From an uncultured beta proteobacterium (lineage in GTDB: Bacteria; Pseudomonadota; Gammaproteobacteria; Burkholderiales; Burkholderiaceae_C), in contig CAIPZV010000084.1 in assembly GCA_903869595.1 (NCBI GenBank), positions 1 to 64,000 on the forward strand: 64,000 nucleotides of DNA, written 5' to 3'. Each line of letters begins with the position of its first letter. Positions within the stretch are counted from its first letter, which is position 1. Shown piece by piece: positions 17,043-28,025 of this stretch. The position numbers and the translations under genes were made by a program. Under the pieces are notes generated by a model. It saw only the letters and a program-made list of their open reading frames with translations. It searched no databases and was not told the DNA's origin.

Positions 17043-18272
17043 TTAGAAAGTTCCTGCAAAAAAATCACGAATTTGGGCAAATGCGCTTTTCACACTGCCG
17101 CCTTTTTGGGCCACTTTGATACCGCGCATACGCGCGATACGGGCTTCTTCCAAAAAGCCCATCACGGTGGCGGCGCGGGGCTGGGCCACCATGTCGGACA
17201 AGGCATTGGCGTACTGGGGAATGCCCCGGCGCACGGGCTTAAGAAAAATGTCTTCGCCCAGCTCCACCATGCCCGGCATCAGGCAACTGCCGCCGGTGAG
17301 CACAATGCCCGAAGACAGCACTTCTTCGTAGCCGGACTCGCGCATCACTTGGTTGACCAGGGTAAAAATTTCTTCGATCCGCGGCTCGATCACACCGGCC
17401 AGGGCTTGGCGGCTGAGCATGCGCGGGCCGCGATCGCCCAGGCCGGGGACTTCCACTTGCACTTCCGGGTCCACCAGCACTTGCTTGGCATGGCCGCTTT
17501 CGACTTTGATTTCTTCCGCGTCCTTGGTGGGAGTGCGTAGCGCCATGGCGATGTCGCTGGTAATCAGGTCGCCGGCAATTGGTATCACGGCGGTGTGGCG
17601 GATAGCGCCATTGGTGAAGATGGCGATGTCGGTGGTCCCCGCACCAATGTCCACCAGCGCCACACCTAACTCACGCTCGTCTTCGGTTAACACGGACAGG
17701 CTCGACGCCAGCGGGTTGAGCATGAGTTGCTCCACTTCCAGGCCGCAGCGGCGCACGCACTTGATGATGTTTTCGGCGGCACTTTGCGCACCGGTCACGA
17801 TATGTACCTTAGCTTCTAAGCGCATGCCGCTCATGCCGATGGGTTCTTTCACGTCCTGGCCATCGATTACAAACTCTTGCGGTTCCACCAGCAGCAAGCG
17901 CTGGTCGCTGGAGATGTGGATGGCCTTGGCGGTTTCCACCACGCGGGTGACATCGGCCTGGCTTACTTCGCGGTCTTTGATAGCCACCATGCCGCTGGAA
18001 TTGAGACCGCGGATATGGCTGCCGGTGATGCCGGTATAGACGCGGGTGATTTTGCAATCGGCCATCAACTCGGCTTCTTTGAGCGCTTGCTGAATGCTGT
18101 GCACCGTGGCGTCGATATTGACCACCACGCCGCGCTTGAGGCCGCTACTAGGCGCCGAGCCAAAGCCCGCCAGGCGCAGGCTGCCGTCGGGCAGCACCTC
18201 GGCCACCACCGCCATCACTTTGGCGGTTCCGATGTCCAGTCCAACGACTAAGTCTTTGTATTCTCGGGCCAT
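17043..18272 (-). CDS. ftsA: Cell division protein FtsA
   Basis: Actin-like ATPase that tethers FtsZ to the membrane. The 409-residue protein begins with the phosphate-binding strand V-V-G-L-D-I-G-T-A-K-V and has V-D-I-G-A-G-T-T-D and G-I-V-L-T-G-G-S as the later nucleotide-binding motifs, with the C-terminal amphipathic end R-D-F-F-A-G-T-F. It lies 25 bp after ftsQ and upstream of ftsZ, the standard order. Confidence 0.98.
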   Translation of the reverse strand: MAREYKDLVVGLDIGTAKVMAVVAEVLPDGSLRLAGFGSAPSSGLKRGVVVNIDATVHSIQQALKEAELMADCKITRVYTGITGSHIRGLNSSGMVAIKDREVSQADVTRVVETAKAIHISSDQRLLLVEPQEFVIDGQDVKEPIGMSGMRLEAKVHIVTGAQSAAENIIKCVRRCGLEVEQLMLNPLASSLSVLTEDERELGVALVDIGAGTTDIAIFTNGAIRHTAVIPIAGDLITSDIAMALRTPTKDAEEIKVESGHAKQVLVDPEVQVEVPGLGDRGPRMLSRQALAGVIEPRIEEIFTLVNQVMRESGYEEVLSSGIVLTGGSCLMPGMVELGEDIFLKPVRRGIPQYANALSDMVAQPRAATVMGFLEEARIARMRGIKVAQKGGSVKSAFAQIRDFFAGTF

Positions 18273-18297
18273 AGCTAGTTACCTGTTGTGTTGTTCA

Positions 18298-19086
18298 TCA
18301 TGGAGTGGGGGAGGTGCTTGTCGCCAGCGTGCTGACACCGCGTAAGCGAATGGCATAACCGTTTTCATGGCGCAGATCAGCGGATTCGAGGGCGCTTAAG
18401 GGTCGGCTGTAGCGGGCCACCACGCGGGTGAGGGTTTTCAAAAACGCCTGCGTGCGCTTGGCCAGTTCTTCGCTATCGCCGCGCCCGGCTTCGATGAGGG
18501 CGCCACCGGCCAGGGTGATGCGCCAGCTGCCTTGCACGCTTAAGTCCACGGATTCAATCGACAGGTTAAGCAGCGTGAACTGCGGCTCCATCAATCGGTA
18601 AGCAGCTAGCACTTGCGCGCTTTGGCTTTGCGGCCCGTTGAGGCGTGGCAGGCCGTACTGCTCTACTTCACCGGTATTGGCATCAAACACTTCGCCATAG
18701 CTATTGAGCAAACGTTGTTCGCTTTCATCGCCCCAATAGGCCACTACCTGGTGCTCTTGCAACTTGACGCGCAAATGGTTGGGAAAGTCGCGGTGCACCA
18801 CGGCTTTGCGCACCCAGGGTATGGCTTCAAAGGCATCGCGGGTGCTGCCCAAATCCATGCTGAAAAAAGTACCCTTCACACGCGAGACCACATGCGCGCG
18901 CACGGTGGCGGTATTGCAGTGGTTCACGTCCCCAATCACCGTAATACCTTGAAATGCAAACACCTTGTTTGCCGCGACCCAGCGCGTGAATGCCAACGCG
19001 CAGGCCAGCACAAACACGGCAAACAAAACGATGGCCGCGGCGTTCATCAGGCGAACATCCAGGGCCGGGGCTTCGTCGCGTTTCAT
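18298..19086 (-). CDS. ftsQ: Cell division protein FtsQ
   Basis: Bitopic division protein linking early and late divisome parts. From the ATG at 19086 it has 262 residues: a short cytoplasmic end, a membrane span at about 14-34, a POTRA domain ([12 protein letters not shown]) and the FtsQ domain with [15 protein letters not shown]. The start overlaps the ddl stop by 4 bp (ATGA) and is preceded by a G-rich ribosome site, which rules out the upstream frame extension. Confidence 0.96.
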   Translation of the reverse strand: MKRDEAPALDVRLMNAAAIVLFAVFVLACALAFTRWVAANKVFAFQGITVIGDVNHCNTATVRAHVVSRVKGTFFSMDLGSTRDAFEAIPWVRKAVVHRDFPNHLRVKLQEHQVVAYWGDESEQRLLNSYGEVFDANTGEVEQYGLPRLNGPQSQSAQVLAAYRLMEPQFTLLNLSIESVDLSVQGSWRITLAGGALIEAGRGDSEELAKRTQAFLKTLTRVVARYSRPLSALESADLRHENGYAIRLRGVSTLATSTSPTP

Positions 19087-20075
19087 GCGGCTTTCCCCCT
19101 TGTGCTGTCGGCATCGAGCGCGGCAGTGGCTAGCAATTGCAGGCACAGGTCTTCATACGAAATACCGGCTGCGCGTGCGGACATCGGCACCAGCGAATGG
19201 CTAGTCATGCCCGGAGAGGTATTCATTTCCAGCAAAAAGGCGCAGCCGTCGCTGGCGCGTAGCATCAAATCGGCGCGTCCCCAACCCCGGCAGCCCAGCG
19301 CCCGATAGGATGCCAGCACCATGGCTTGGATGCTGTGTTCCTGCGCGGGCGGCAGGCCGCTGGGGCAGTGGTAGCGCACTACGTCTGTGAAATATTTATT
19401 TTGGTAGTCGTAAGCGCCTTCAGGGGCTTCAATGCGCACGATGGGCAAAGCCCGCGCATCTGCGCCACTGCCAATGACCGGGCAAGTCAACTCTTGGCCA
19501 GTAATAAATTCTTCGCACAAGACATCGCGGTCAAAGCGCGCGGCCAGGCTGACCGCTTCTGGGGTATGCGCTGCATCGCTCACCTTGGTGACGCCAATCG
19601 ACGAGCCTTCGTGCGGTGGTTTGACGATAAAGGGCAGGCCCAGTGCGCCAGCCAGCGCGTGCAGTTGCTGCACGTCACTTTGTGCGTCGGGGCCTAGCAC
19701 CCGGTAAGCCGGAGTGGCTAAGCCATGGGCTTGCCAGATGCGCTTGGTCATGACTTTGTCCACCGCGATGCTGGACGCCATCACGCCCGAGCCGGTGTAG
19801 GCAATGCCCATCAACTCCAGCGCGCCTTGCACCGTGCCGTCTTCGCCATGGCGGCCATGCAGGGCGATAAAGCAACGGCTAAATCCTTGGTCTTTCAGTT
19901 CCCACAAGGAGCGCAATTGCGGGTCAAACGCGTGGGCATCAATACCGCGTGATTGCAGTGCCGTAAGCACGCCCTGGCCCGAGAGCAAAGAAATATCCCG
20001 CTCCGCTGAGCTGCCGCCCATCAACACCGCGACTTTGCCCATGGCCTTGGCTTGCATGGAGGTGGCTGTTTTCAT
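19083..20075 (-). CDS. ddl: D-alanine--D-alanine ligase
   Basis: Makes the D-Ala-D-Ala dipeptide used by MurF. The 330-residue protein starts M-K-T-A-T-S-M-Q with the ATP-grasp N-terminal signature [20 protein letters not shown], then [12 protein letters not shown] and the C-terminal [11 protein letters not shown]. It is the DdlB-type copy located in the dcw cluster. The start overlaps murC by 4 bp and the stop overlaps ftsQ by 4 bp. Confidence 0.97.
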   Translation of the reverse strand: MKTATSMQAKAMGKVAVLMGGSSAERDISLLSGQGVLTALQSRGIDAHAFDPQLRSLWELKDQGFSRCFIALHGRHGEDGTVQGALELMGIAYTGSGVMASSIAVDKVMTKRIWQAHGLATPAYRVLGPDAQSDVQQLHALAGALGLPFIVKPPHEGSSIGVTKVSDAAHTPEAVSLAARFDRDVLCEEFITGQELTCPVIGSGADARALPIVRIEAPEGAYDYQNKYFTDVVRYHCPSGLPPAQEHSIQAMVLASYRALGCRGWGRADLMLRASDGCAFLLEMNTSPGMTSHSLVPMSARAAGISYEDLCLQLLATAALDADSTRGKAA

Positions 20076-21496
20076 GCGCCGGCCTCCGGGTTGTCTTTGC
20101 TCTTCAAGAGCGCAACAATTTGCCCGGGCACTGCGCTGATAGAGCCTGCCCCCATGCACAACAACACATCGCCATCCTGCGCATTGCGCAGCGCGGCAGC
20201 AGCCATATCGCCGATGGCATCGATAAACACCGGGTCGGTATTGCCGCGTACGCGCATCGAACGGGCCAGGGCGCGGCTGTCGGCGGCCACGATGGGCGCT
20301 TCGCCTGCGGAATACACCTCGGCCAGCAAGACCACATCGGCCAAGCCCATGACTTTGACAAAGTCTTCAAAACAATCGCGGGTGCGGGTATAGCGGTGCG
20401 GCTGGAAGGCCAGTACCAAACGTCTGCCGGGAAAGGCGCCGCGTGCCGCTTCCAGCGTGGCGGCCATTTCCACTGGATGGTGGCCGTAATCGTCCACCAC
20501 GGTGACGCTGCCGCCGCCGGGCAGGCTATGGTCGCCATAGCGTTGAAAGCGCCGACCCACGCCTTTGAATTCGCGCAGCGCTTTTTGCACTGCGGCGTCG
20601 GGGATGTTCAGTTCTACGGCGATCGCAATGGCGGATAGCGCATTGAGCACGTTATGGTGGCCTGGCAGGTTGAGCACAATGTCCAGGTCCGGCAAGGTGA
20701 CACCGTTGCGCCTTTGCACCCGGAACTGCATTTGCCCCTTGACTGCCTTGATATCGAGCGCACGCACCTGCGCGTCGGGGTTGGTACCGTAGCTGGTGAC
20801 CGGGCAATTCACCTGGTCCACGATGGCACGTACGGCGGCGTCATCGGTGCACAACACTGCTGTGCCGTAGAACGGCATGCGGTGCAGAAAATCGACAAAG
20901 GCTTGCTGCAAGCGGCCAAAGTCGTGGCCATAGGTTTCCATATGGTCGGCGTCGATATTCGTGACCACGGCCATCACCGGCAGCAGATTCAGGAATGAGG
21001 CATCGGACTCATCGGCCTCGACCACGATGTAATCGCCCTGGCCCAGGCGCGCATTGGCACCCGCACTGTTGAGGCGCCCGCCGATGACAAACGTCGGATC
21101 TAGCCCGGCTTCTGCCAGCACGCTGGCTACCAGGCTGGTGGTGGTGGTTTTACCGTGCGTGCCCGCAATCGCAATGCCTTGCTTGAGGCGCATCAGCTCG
21201 GCCAGCATCAGCGCCCGTGGCACCACCGGAATATGCATGGCGCGCGCTTGCAGTACTTCGGGGTTGGTGGCTTGCACGGCGGTGGACGTCACTACTGCGT
21301 CAGCACCAGCCACATGGTCGGTATGGTGGCCCACAAAAGTGCGAATGCCTAATGAGCCCAGGCGCTGCAGCGCGGCGCTGTCGCTCAGGTCCGAGCCGCT
21401 GATGCGGTAGCCCAGGTTGTGCAGGATTTCGGCAATGCCTGACATGCCCGAGCCGCCGATGCCGACAAAGTGAATATGGCGTACCGCGTGCTTCAC
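20072..21496 (-). CDS. murC: UDP-N-acetylmuramate--L-alanine ligase
   Basis: Adds the first amino acid to UDP-MurNAc. The 474-residue protein starts at a GTG that overlaps the murG stop (GTGA) with AGGAG upstream; its N-terminus [15 protein letters not shown] is diagnostic of MurC. The ATP loop G-T-H-G-K-T-T-T-T and the D-D-Y-G-H-H-P motif are present. A TTG at 21514 in the same frame lies inside murG and is not needed. Confidence 0.97.
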   Translation of the reverse strand: MKHAVRHIHFVGIGGSGMSGIAEILHNLGYRISGSDLSDSAALQRLGSLGIRTFVGHHTDHVAGADAVVTSTAVQATNPEVLQARAMHIPVVPRALMLAELMRLKQGIAIAGTHGKTTTTSLVASVLAEAGLDPTFVIGGRLNSAGANARLGQGDYIVVEADESDASFLNLLPVMAVVTNIDADHMETYGHDFGRLQQAFVDFLHRMPFYGTAVLCTDDAAVRAIVDQVNCPVTSYGTNPDAQVRALDIKAVKGQMQFRVQRRNGVTLPDLDIVLNLPGHHNVLNALSAIAIAVELNIPDAAVQKALREFKGVGRRFQRYGDHSLPGGGSVTVVDDYGHHPVEMAATLEAARGAFPGRRLVLAFQPHRYTRTRDCFEDFVKVMGLADVVLLAEVYSAGEAPIVAADSRALARSMRVRGNTDPVFIDAIGDMAAAALRNAQDGDVLLCMGAGSISAVPGQIVALLKSKDNPEAGA

Positions 21497-22575
21497 GCCA
21501 CGATCTCCTCGCAAGCCTGCACCATGGCCGTGGTGGCAGCCAAGTTTTGCAGGCCTTTAGCCGCTTGCGCAGTGCGCAACAGAGTGGCCCGGTCGCAGGC
21601 TTGCAGCCATTGGGCCAGGCCTTCGGGCGTCAGGCTGTGCTGGGGCATCAAGCAAGCTGCGTTCTGGTCGGATAGAAAGCGAGCGTTATGCGTTTGGTGG
21701 TCGTCCACCGCTGCCGGGAAGGGAATGAACAAGGCCGCTGCGCCTACCGCTGCAATTTCGGTCACGGTGCTGGCACCAGCGCGGCAAATGACCAGATCGG
21801 CTAATGCCATGGCGCTGGCGGTGTCATCGATAAAAGGGACGAGCGTGGCCTCTACCCCGGCTTGCGCATAGTGGCTGCGTAGCGCATCGATATGCTGCTC
21901 GCCGCTTTGGTGGATGACGCTGGGGCGCGCGTCTGCGGGTAACAGAGCCAAGGCTTGCGGCACGATGCGGTTGAGCGCGCTGGCGCCCAGGCTGCCGCCC
22001 AGCACCAAAATGTGCAAAGGCCCGCCGCGACCGGCAAAGCGCTGCGCTGGCGCGCCCTGCACCAGAAACTCGGCGCGCAAGGGATTGCCCACATGCTGCG
22101 CGCTACCCAGCGCACCGGGAAAGGCGCTAAACACACCGCGCGCCACGCGGGCCAAAACTTTGTTAGCCGCCCCAGCCACCGAGTTTTGCTCGTGCACCAG
22201 CAGTGGTATGCGTCTGAGCGCGCTCATCAAACCACCGGGCAGGCTGATATAGCCGCCAAAGCCCAGCACCACATCGGGCTGCACCCGGCCCAGCACCGCC
22301 AGGCTTTGCCAGCAGGCGCGCAGCAAGCGCAGCGGTAGCCACAAGAGGCTGGCTAGCCCTTTGCCACGCACACCCGAAAACTCGATGGTCTCCAGCGCAA
22401 AACCGCGTGGCGGCACCAGACGGCTTTCCATGCTGCCGGGCGCGCCCAGCCAGTGCACGCGCCAGCCTTTGTCGCGCAAGGCTTGCGCAATCGCCAGGCC
22501 TGGAAAAATATGTCCACCCGTGCCTCCGGCCATCACCAAGGCGCAAGGCGTGCGTGCGGCGTTTGCGGCCATCAT
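21493..22575 (-). CDS. murG: UDP-GlcNAc--undecaprenyl-PP-MurNAc-pentapeptide transferase
   Basis: Peripheral membrane GT28 enzyme that converts lipid I to lipid II. The 360-residue protein contains [13 protein letters not shown] near residues 16-28, the second glycine motif [10 protein letters not shown], and H-Q-S-G-E-Q-H near the UDP-GlcNAc site. The ATG overlaps the ftsW stop; an AAGGAG lies upstream. Confidence 0.97.
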   Translation of the reverse strand: MMAANAARTPCALVMAGGTGGHIFPGLAIAQALRDKGWRVHWLGAPGSMESRLVPPRGFALETIEFSGVRGKGLASLLWLPLRLLRACWQSLAVLGRVQPDVVLGFGGYISLPGGLMSALRRIPLLVHEQNSVAGAANKVLARVARGVFSAFPGALGSAQHVGNPLRAEFLVQGAPAQRFAGRGGPLHILVLGGSLGASALNRIVPQALALLPADARPSVIHQSGEQHIDALRSHYAQAGVEATLVPFIDDTASAMALADLVICRAGASTVTEIAAVGAAALFIPFPAAVDDHQTHNARFLSDQNAACLMPQHSLTPEGLAQWLQACDRATLLRTAQAAKGLQNLAATTAMVQACEEIVA

Positions 22576-23828
22576 GCCGGGACTCCTTGCATCAGCTTGC
22601 GGTTTTCATAGTCGATGCGCAGCACCAAAGCCAGCGCTACCAGATTGACCAAAATTGCCGAACCGCCGTAGCTCATGAGTGGCAGCGTCAGGCCTTTGGT
22701 GGGCAGCGCCCCCAGGTTCACGCCCATATTGATAAAGCCCTGAAAACCCATCCAGATGCCTACGCCTTGCGCCACCAGCCCAGCAAATACGCGCTCTAGC
22801 GCCACCGCCTGGCGGCCGATATGAATAATGCGCCGCGTCATCCACAAAAATAAAAAAATCAGCGCGAGTACACCGACCAGGCCAAACTCTTCGCCGATCA
22901 CCGCCACCAAAAAATCGGTATGCGCTTCGGGCAGCCAATGCAGTTTCTCCACACTTCCGCCCAGGCCTACGCCAAAAATTTCGCCACGTCCTAGGGCGAT
23001 CAGCGAGTGTGTCAGCTGGTAGCCCTTGGCCAGTGCGTTGTGTTCGCTCCAGGGGTCCAGGTAGGCAAATATGCGCGCGCGGCGGTAGTCGTTAAAGGCG
23101 ATCATCAGCGCAAAGGCCGCCAGCAGCACGCCCGAGATCAGGAAGAACATGCTGGCATTGACGCCACCCAAAAACAAGATACCCATGGCGATGACGGCAA
23201 TCACCAGGAAGGCGCCCATGTCCGGTTCAGCGAGCAACAAAACACCCATCACACCCACGGCAGCGGCCATGGGCCAGACTGCGCGCAAAAAGTCTTCCTT
23301 GACTTCCATCTTGCGCACCATATAGCCTGCGGCATAAACCACGGCAGAAAACTTGGCCAGCTCCGAGGGCTGGAAATTGGTAATGCCCAGCGAAATCCAG
23401 CGCCGGGCACCGTTCACGCCTTTGCCGATGTGCGGAATCAGCACCGCCACCAGCAATGCCAGTGATGCCATGAACAACACGGGCGCGTATTTTTCCCAGG
23501 TCTGCACGGGAACCTGGAAGGCGATAAGGCAAGCGACCAAGCCCATGGCAATAGAGGCCAGATGCCGCACCAGAAAATAATTGTGCGTGTAGCCCACAAA
23601 CTTTGGGTTATCCGGCATAGCAATGGTGGCCGAATACACCATGACGGCGCCCCAGACCAAAAGCGTGGACACCACGGCCATCAAAGCATGGTCCAGGCTG
23701 CTGATGCGGCTGCTGCTTTGGGTATTGGCGTAGTTGGCGCGACGACCCAGACGCACCGGCAGCGCGTCGCGCTCCTGTGCAGATTTGCCCAGACCCCAGC
23801 GGCTCCACAGGTTGGCAGCGATATTCAT
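22572..23828 (-). CDS. ftsW: Division SEDS glycosyltransferase FtsW
   Basis: Septal peptidoglycan polymerase working with FtsI. It has 418 residues, a cytoplasmic N-terminus of about 45 residues, roughly ten membrane spans, and SEDS motifs F-Q-P-S-E-L-A-K-F and [11 protein letters not shown]. Position between murD and murG, with 4-bp overlaps to both, separates it from rodA elsewhere in the window. Confidence 0.97.
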   Translation of the reverse strand: MNIAANLWSRWGLGKSAQERDALPVRLGRRANYANTQSSSRISSLDHALMAVVSTLLVWGAVMVYSATIAMPDNPKFVGYTHNYFLVRHLASIAMGLVACLIAFQVPVQTWEKYAPVLFMASLALLVAVLIPHIGKGVNGARRWISLGITNFQPSELAKFSAVVYAAGYMVRKMEVKEDFLRAVWPMAAAVGVMGVLLLAEPDMGAFLVIAVIAMGILFLGGVNASMFFLISGVLLAAFALMIAFNDYRRARIFAYLDPWSEHNALAKGYQLTHSLIALGRGEIFGVGLGGSVEKLHWLPEAHTDFLVAVIGEEFGLVGVLALIFLFLWMTRRIIHIGRQAVALERVFAGLVAQGVGIWMGFQGFINMGVNLGALPTKGLTLPLMSYGGSAILVNLVALALVLRIDYENRKLMQGVPA

Positions 23829-25342
23829 GGTGCCAACTCCAAGATCTGCCCTTGGGCGAGGGCCAGTGACTGCACCGCCTGCGTAAACACCGCAGCACGG
23901 TGGGCGTAGTCTTTGAACATATCAAAGCTAGCGCATGCCGGGGACATCAGCACTGCATCGCCCTCGTGCGCCAAATTAGCCGCCTGCTGCACCGCATCGT
24001 CCATGGAGTCGGCATCGTGCAAGGCCACGCCAGTGTTGTGCAGTGCTTGGCGAATCAAGGCTGCGTCCCGGCCTATCAGCAGCACCGTGTGCACATAGGC
24101 CCGCACGGGTGCGGCCAAAGGCGCAAAGTCTTGCCCCTTGCCGTCGCCGCCCAAAATCAACACCAAGGCACGGTCTTGGCCCAAGCCCTGCAAGGCCGCC
24201 ACGGTGGCGCCCACATTGGTGCCTTTGCTGTCGTCAAAGTATTCGACCGCGTTCACCAAGCCCAGCGACTGCACGCGGTGCGGCTCGCCGCTGTATTCAC
24301 GCAGGCCAAACAACATAGGCCCCAGCGCGCAGCCGGTAGCACTGGCCAGCGCCACTGCGGCCAGCGCGTTGCAGGCGTTGTGGCGGCCACGGATACGCAG
24401 CGCATCGGCGGGCATCAGGCGTTGTAAAAACAAATCTTCTACGGGCGCATTGCGTCCGCGCTTGATGGTTTCATCCGCTGGTGCGGCGCGCACCAGCCAG
24501 ACCACGCCATTGACTTCTTCCAGGCCGTAGTCGCCCGCATGGCTCGGTGTTTGGGCGCTAAAGCACACATGGGCGCGTTGCACCGGTTTTTGCAATTTCA
24601 CGCGCTGCGGCTCGGGCAACATGGCCATCACTTGCGCATCGTCGCGGTTAAGCAGCATCAAGCCTTTGCTGCCAAAGATGCGGGCCTTGGCACGCGCATA
24701 GTCTTGCAAGTCGGTATGCCAATCCAGGTGGTCTTGGCTGAGGTTGAGCACCGTGGCCACCGTAGGCTCAAAGTCTTCGGCGTAGTGCAGCTGAAAGCTG
24801 GACAGCTCCAGCACCCAGACTTGTGGCAAGGCCTGGGTATCTATGGCCTGCGCCAGGGTATCGAGCAAAGTCGGGCCGATATTGCCGGCCACGGCAACGG
24901 ATTTACCGGCGCGCGCGACCAATTGGCCGGTGAGCGAGGTAACGGTGGTTTTGCCATTGGTGCCGGTAATCGCGATGACCTGGGGCTGGTAGGCCTGCGC
25001 TGCGTGCAGTGTGCGCAAGGCTTGCGTAAACAGGCCTAGTTCGCTGCCTACCCAGAGGCCTTGGGCGTGGGCTGCATCGACCAATGCGCTGACGCGTGCT
25101 GGCGCTAAGCCGGGGCTGATGCAAATGCGCTGAAAGCGGCCATGCGCCAGGGCTTGGGCGTCCAGCGCGCCATTGACAAGGCGCGCATCGGGAATGTCTT
25201 GCGCCAGGGTCGATGCTTGGGGTGGCGCGGCGCGGTCATCGAGCACCGTGACTTGCGCGCCTAAGCGCGCGCACCAGCGTGCCATCGCCAGACCGGAAGC
25301 TCCCAGACCGACGACTAACACCTGTTGCCCTTGCATGTTCAT
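23825..25342 (-). CDS. murD: UDP-N-acetylmuramoylalanine--D-glutamate ligase
   Basis: Adds D-Glu to UDP-MurNAc-L-Ala. The 505-residue protein is longer than the E. coli enzyme (438) because of insertions such as [12 protein letters not shown] in the central domain. It has the N-terminal Rossmann strand [10 protein letters not shown], the ATP loop G-T-N-G-K-T-T-V-T, the D-H-L-D-W-H motif and [12 protein letters not shown]. It follows mraY by 4 bp and overlaps ftsW. Confidence 0.97.
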   Translation of the reverse strand: MNMQGQQVLVVGLGASGLAMARWCARLGAQVTVLDDRAAPPQASTLAQDIPDARLVNGALDAQALAHGRFQRICISPGLAPARVSALVDAAHAQGLWVGSELGLFTQALRTLHAAQAYQPQVIAITGTNGKTTVTSLTGQLVARAGKSVAVAGNIGPTLLDTLAQAIDTQALPQVWVLELSSFQLHYAEDFEPTVATVLNLSQDHLDWHTDLQDYARAKARIFGSKGLMLLNRDDAQVMAMLPEPQRVKLQKPVQRAHVCFSAQTPSHAGDYGLEEVNGVVWLVRAAPADETIKRGRNAPVEDLFLQRLMPADALRIRGRHNACNALAAVALASATGCALGPMLFGLREYSGEPHRVQSLGLVNAVEYFDDSKGTNVGATVAALQGLGQDRALVLILGGDGKGQDFAPLAAPVRAYVHTVLLIGRDAALIRQALHNTGVALHDADSMDDAVQQAANLAHEGDAVLMSPACASFDMFKDYAHRAAVFTQAVQSLALAQGQILELAP

Positions 25343-25346
25343 TGCC

Positions 25347-26525
25347 TTATCTCAGCTTTAAGGTGGACAGGCCGAGCAGGCACAGCAGCATGGTGATGAT
25401 CCAAAAACGCACGACGACTTGCGTTTCTTTCCAACCCTGCTTTTCAAAATGGTGGTGCAAAGGCGCCATGCGGAACAGGCGGCGACCTTCGCCGTATTTT
25501 CTGCGGGTGTACTTGAAGTACATCACTTGCAGCATCACCGACAAGGCCTCAGCCACAAACACGCCACCCATCATGGCCAGCACGATTTCCTGGCGCACGA
25601 TGACGGCCACCGTGCCCAGCGCGCCACCCAAAGCCAACGCACCTACATCGCCCATAAAGACTTGCGCCGGATGCGTGTTAAACCACAAAAACGCCAGACC
25701 GGCACCGGCGATCGCGGCGCAAAAAATCAGCAATTCACCGGCGCCGGGAATGTGCGGCAAAAATAGGTATTTGGAATAAATCACGCTGCCGGTGACATAG
25801 GCAAACACGCCCAGCGCCGAGCCCACCATCACCACCGGCATGATGGCCAGACCGTCCAGGCCATCGGTGAGGTTCACCGCGTTGCTCGAGCCCACAATCA
25901 CCAGATAGGTCAGCACCACAAAGCCCAGTACACCTAGGGGGTAGCTCACCTGTTTGAAGAAGGGCAGCATCAGGCCGGCTTTGGGCGGGAGGCTGACGTC
26001 AAAACCGGAGCTGACCCAGTTGATAAACAACTCCAGCACGCGGCCATTGGAGTTTTCTGAAATGCTAAATACCAAGCACAGTGCGGCCAATATGCCAATC
26101 AGCGATTGCCAGAGGTATTTTTCGCGTGAGGGCATGCCTTCCGGGTCTTTGTTCACCACTTTGCGCCAGTCGTCAAACCAGCCGATGGCGCCAAAGCCCA
26201 GGGTCACGATCAGGCAGATCCAGACAAAGCGGTTGGACAAGTCCACCCACAGCAAGGTCGAGCTGGCAATCGCAATCAGGATGAGCACGCCGCCCATGGT
26301 GGGGGTGCCGCTTTTGCTCAGGTGCGATTCCATGCCGTAGCCGCGGATGGGCTGGCCGATTTTGAGCGACTGCAAGCGCCGTATCACCGCAGGCCCTGCG
26401 GCCAGGCCAATCAGCAGCGCGGTGGCTGCACCCATCACGGCGCGGAAGGTTAGGTACTGGAACACGCGCAGAAAACCCCACTCGGGGTAGAGGGTTTGCA
26501 ACCATTGCGTCAGGCTTAGCAGCAT
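25347..26525 (-). CDS. mraY: Phospho-MurNAc-pentapeptide transferase MraY
   Basis: Integral membrane enzyme that forms lipid I from UDP-MurNAc-pentapeptide and undecaprenyl phosphate. The 392-residue protein has about ten membrane spans, the motif T-P-T-M-G-G, the aspartate pair W-F-D-D-W-R-K, the magnesium motif [10 protein letters not shown], and the loop P-L-H-H-H-F-E. It lies between murF and murD. Confidence 0.98.
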   Translation of the reverse strand: MLLSLTQWLQTLYPEWGFLRVFQYLTFRAVMGAATALLIGLAAGPAVIRRLQSLKIGQPIRGYGMESHLSKSGTPTMGGVLILIAIASSTLLWVDLSNRFVWICLIVTLGFGAIGWFDDWRKVVNKDPEGMPSREKYLWQSLIGILAALCLVFSISENSNGRVLELFINWVSSGFDVSLPPKAGLMLPFFKQVSYPLGVLGFVVLTYLVIVGSSNAVNLTDGLDGLAIMPVVMVGSALGVFAYVTGSVIYSKYLFLPHIPGAGELLIFCAAIAGAGLAFLWFNTHPAQVFMGDVGALALGGALGTVAVIVRQEIVLAMMGGVFVAEALSVMLQVMYFKYTRRKYGEGRRLFRMAPLHHHFEKQGWKETQVVVRFWIITMLLCLLGLSTLKLR

Positions 26526-26546
26526 GGGTTTGCCTTATTGAAGTGC

Positions 26547-28025
26547 TCAGGCTGCATGGACAGACTCCCCTGGCGTGTGGTGGGTGGCGGCCATGTCTTG
26601 CAAGGCTTCTATGATTTTTTCCATACGCATAAAGCGCGAACCTTTAACCAGCACGCTGGCGCTGTGCGATAGGGCCTGCGCTACTGCTTGCGTCAAGGCG
26701 GCGGCGTCGGCACAGTGCTGCGCCTGGCCACCGGCTTGGCAAAAGGCTTGTACGGTGGATTGGCTTAGGGTGCCGCTGGCTAATAAGTGTTCGATGCCCT
26801 GGCTGTGCGCGTAGCTGCCAGCCTGCGCGTGCAATTGCGGTCCCTGGTCGCCCACTTCGCCCATATCGCCCAGCACCAGCAGGCGCGGTGCTGGTAAATC
26901 GCGCAAGACGTCGATCGCAGCTTGCACCGAATCTGGGTTGGCGTTGTAGCTGTCATCGACCAGGCTGATGCTGCGCTCGCCCCAGACCAAACTCAGCGCA
27001 CGCGAGCGGCCTTTGACCGGCACAAAAGCCTGCAAGCCGCGCTCGATGGCGGCAGGGCTGACACCAGCGGCTAGCGCGCACGCGGCAGCGGCCCAGGAGT
27101 TGCGTACGTTGTGGTGGCCGGCAATCGCTAAGCGGTAGTGCAAAACGCCGCTGGCAGCGCCCTGGCGATAGCGCGCCTGCACCGCCCAGCCGCCGTCTTG
27201 CCATAGCGCTTGTTCGCCATATACGCCGTCTGGTTCTTGCGCTGGGGTTGCGGCAAATCCCAGCACCTTGTGCGCCTTGTTTTGCGCCATCCATTGGCCG
27301 GTGTAAACATCGTCCAGTCCGAACACGGCGCAACCGCTTGCCGGCAGTGCTTCCAGCACGGCGCCGTTTTCGGCGGCGACGGCATCGACGGTGTGCATAA
27401 ATTCCAGGTGTTCGCGCTGCGCGTTGTTCACCAAGGCTACCGTGGGTTGGGCCATAGCGGCCAGTTGGGCAATTTCGCCGGGGTGGTTCATGCCCAGTTC
27501 CAGCACCGCAATACGGTGCGCGGCGCGCAGACGCAGCAGTGTTAAAGGCACGCCGATGGCATTGTTCAAATTGCCTTGGGTAGCCAGCGCCGCGCCATCT
27601 GGGGCATGTTGCTGCAAGATGGCGGCAATCATTTGCGTGACCGTGGTTTTGCCATTGCTGCCGGTCACTGCGATCAGGGGCAGGGTAAATTGCGCGCGCC
27701 AGGCGTGCGCCAGTTGGCCAAGGGCCTGCGTGCTGTCGGCCACTTCGATGCGCGGCAGGCCTTGCGGATACTGGCTGGCGGGCAAGCTACTGTGGCAGAG
27801 CAGTGCACTTGCGCCGCGCTCCTGAGCCTGCTGCAAAAAGTCATTGGCGTCGTATTTGTCACCGCGCAGGGCGACAAACAGATCGCCAGGCTCCAAAGTG
27901 CGGCTGTCGGTATGGACGCGTGTGATGGCAGTGCCGGGCGCGCCATGCAGTACCACCGACTGGCCGCCGCTTAAGGCTTGCAGCCATTGCTGCACTTGTA
28001 CCAAAGTGATTAGCGGCGCGCTCAT
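26547..28025 (-). CDS. murF: UDP-MurNAc-tripeptide--D-alanyl-D-alanine ligase
   Basis: Adds D-Ala-D-Ala to complete the pentapeptide. The 492-residue protein has an N-terminal uridine-binding domain with T-R-V-H-T-D-S-R-T-L-E-P-G-D-L-F-V-A, the ATP loop G-S-N-G-K-T-T-V-T, L-G-M-N-H-P-G-E-I-A and D-D-S-Y-N-A-N-P-D-S. Its ATG overlaps the murE stop. Confidence 0.97.
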   Translation of the reverse strand: MSAPLITLVQVQQWLQALSGGQSVVLHGAPGTAITRVHTDSRTLEPGDLFVALRGDKYDANDFLQQAQERGASALLCHSSLPASQYPQGLPRIEVADSTQALGQLAHAWRAQFTLPLIAVTGSNGKTTVTQMIAAILQQHAPDGAALATQGNLNNAIGVPLTLLRLRAAHRIAVLELGMNHPGEIAQLAAMAQPTVALVNNAQREHLEFMHTVDAVAAENGAVLEALPASGCAVFGLDDVYTGQWMAQNKAHKVLGFAATPAQEPDGVYGEQALWQDGGWAVQARYRQGAASGVLHYRLAIAGHHNVRNSWAAAACALAAGVSPAAIERGLQAFVPVKGRSRALSLVWGERSISLVDDSYNANPDSVQAAIDVLRDLPAPRLLVLGDMGEVGDQGPQLHAQAGSYAHSQGIEHLLASGTLSQSTVQAFCQAGGQAQHCADAAALTQAVAQALSHSASVLVKGSRFMRMEKIIEALQDMAATHHTPGESVHAA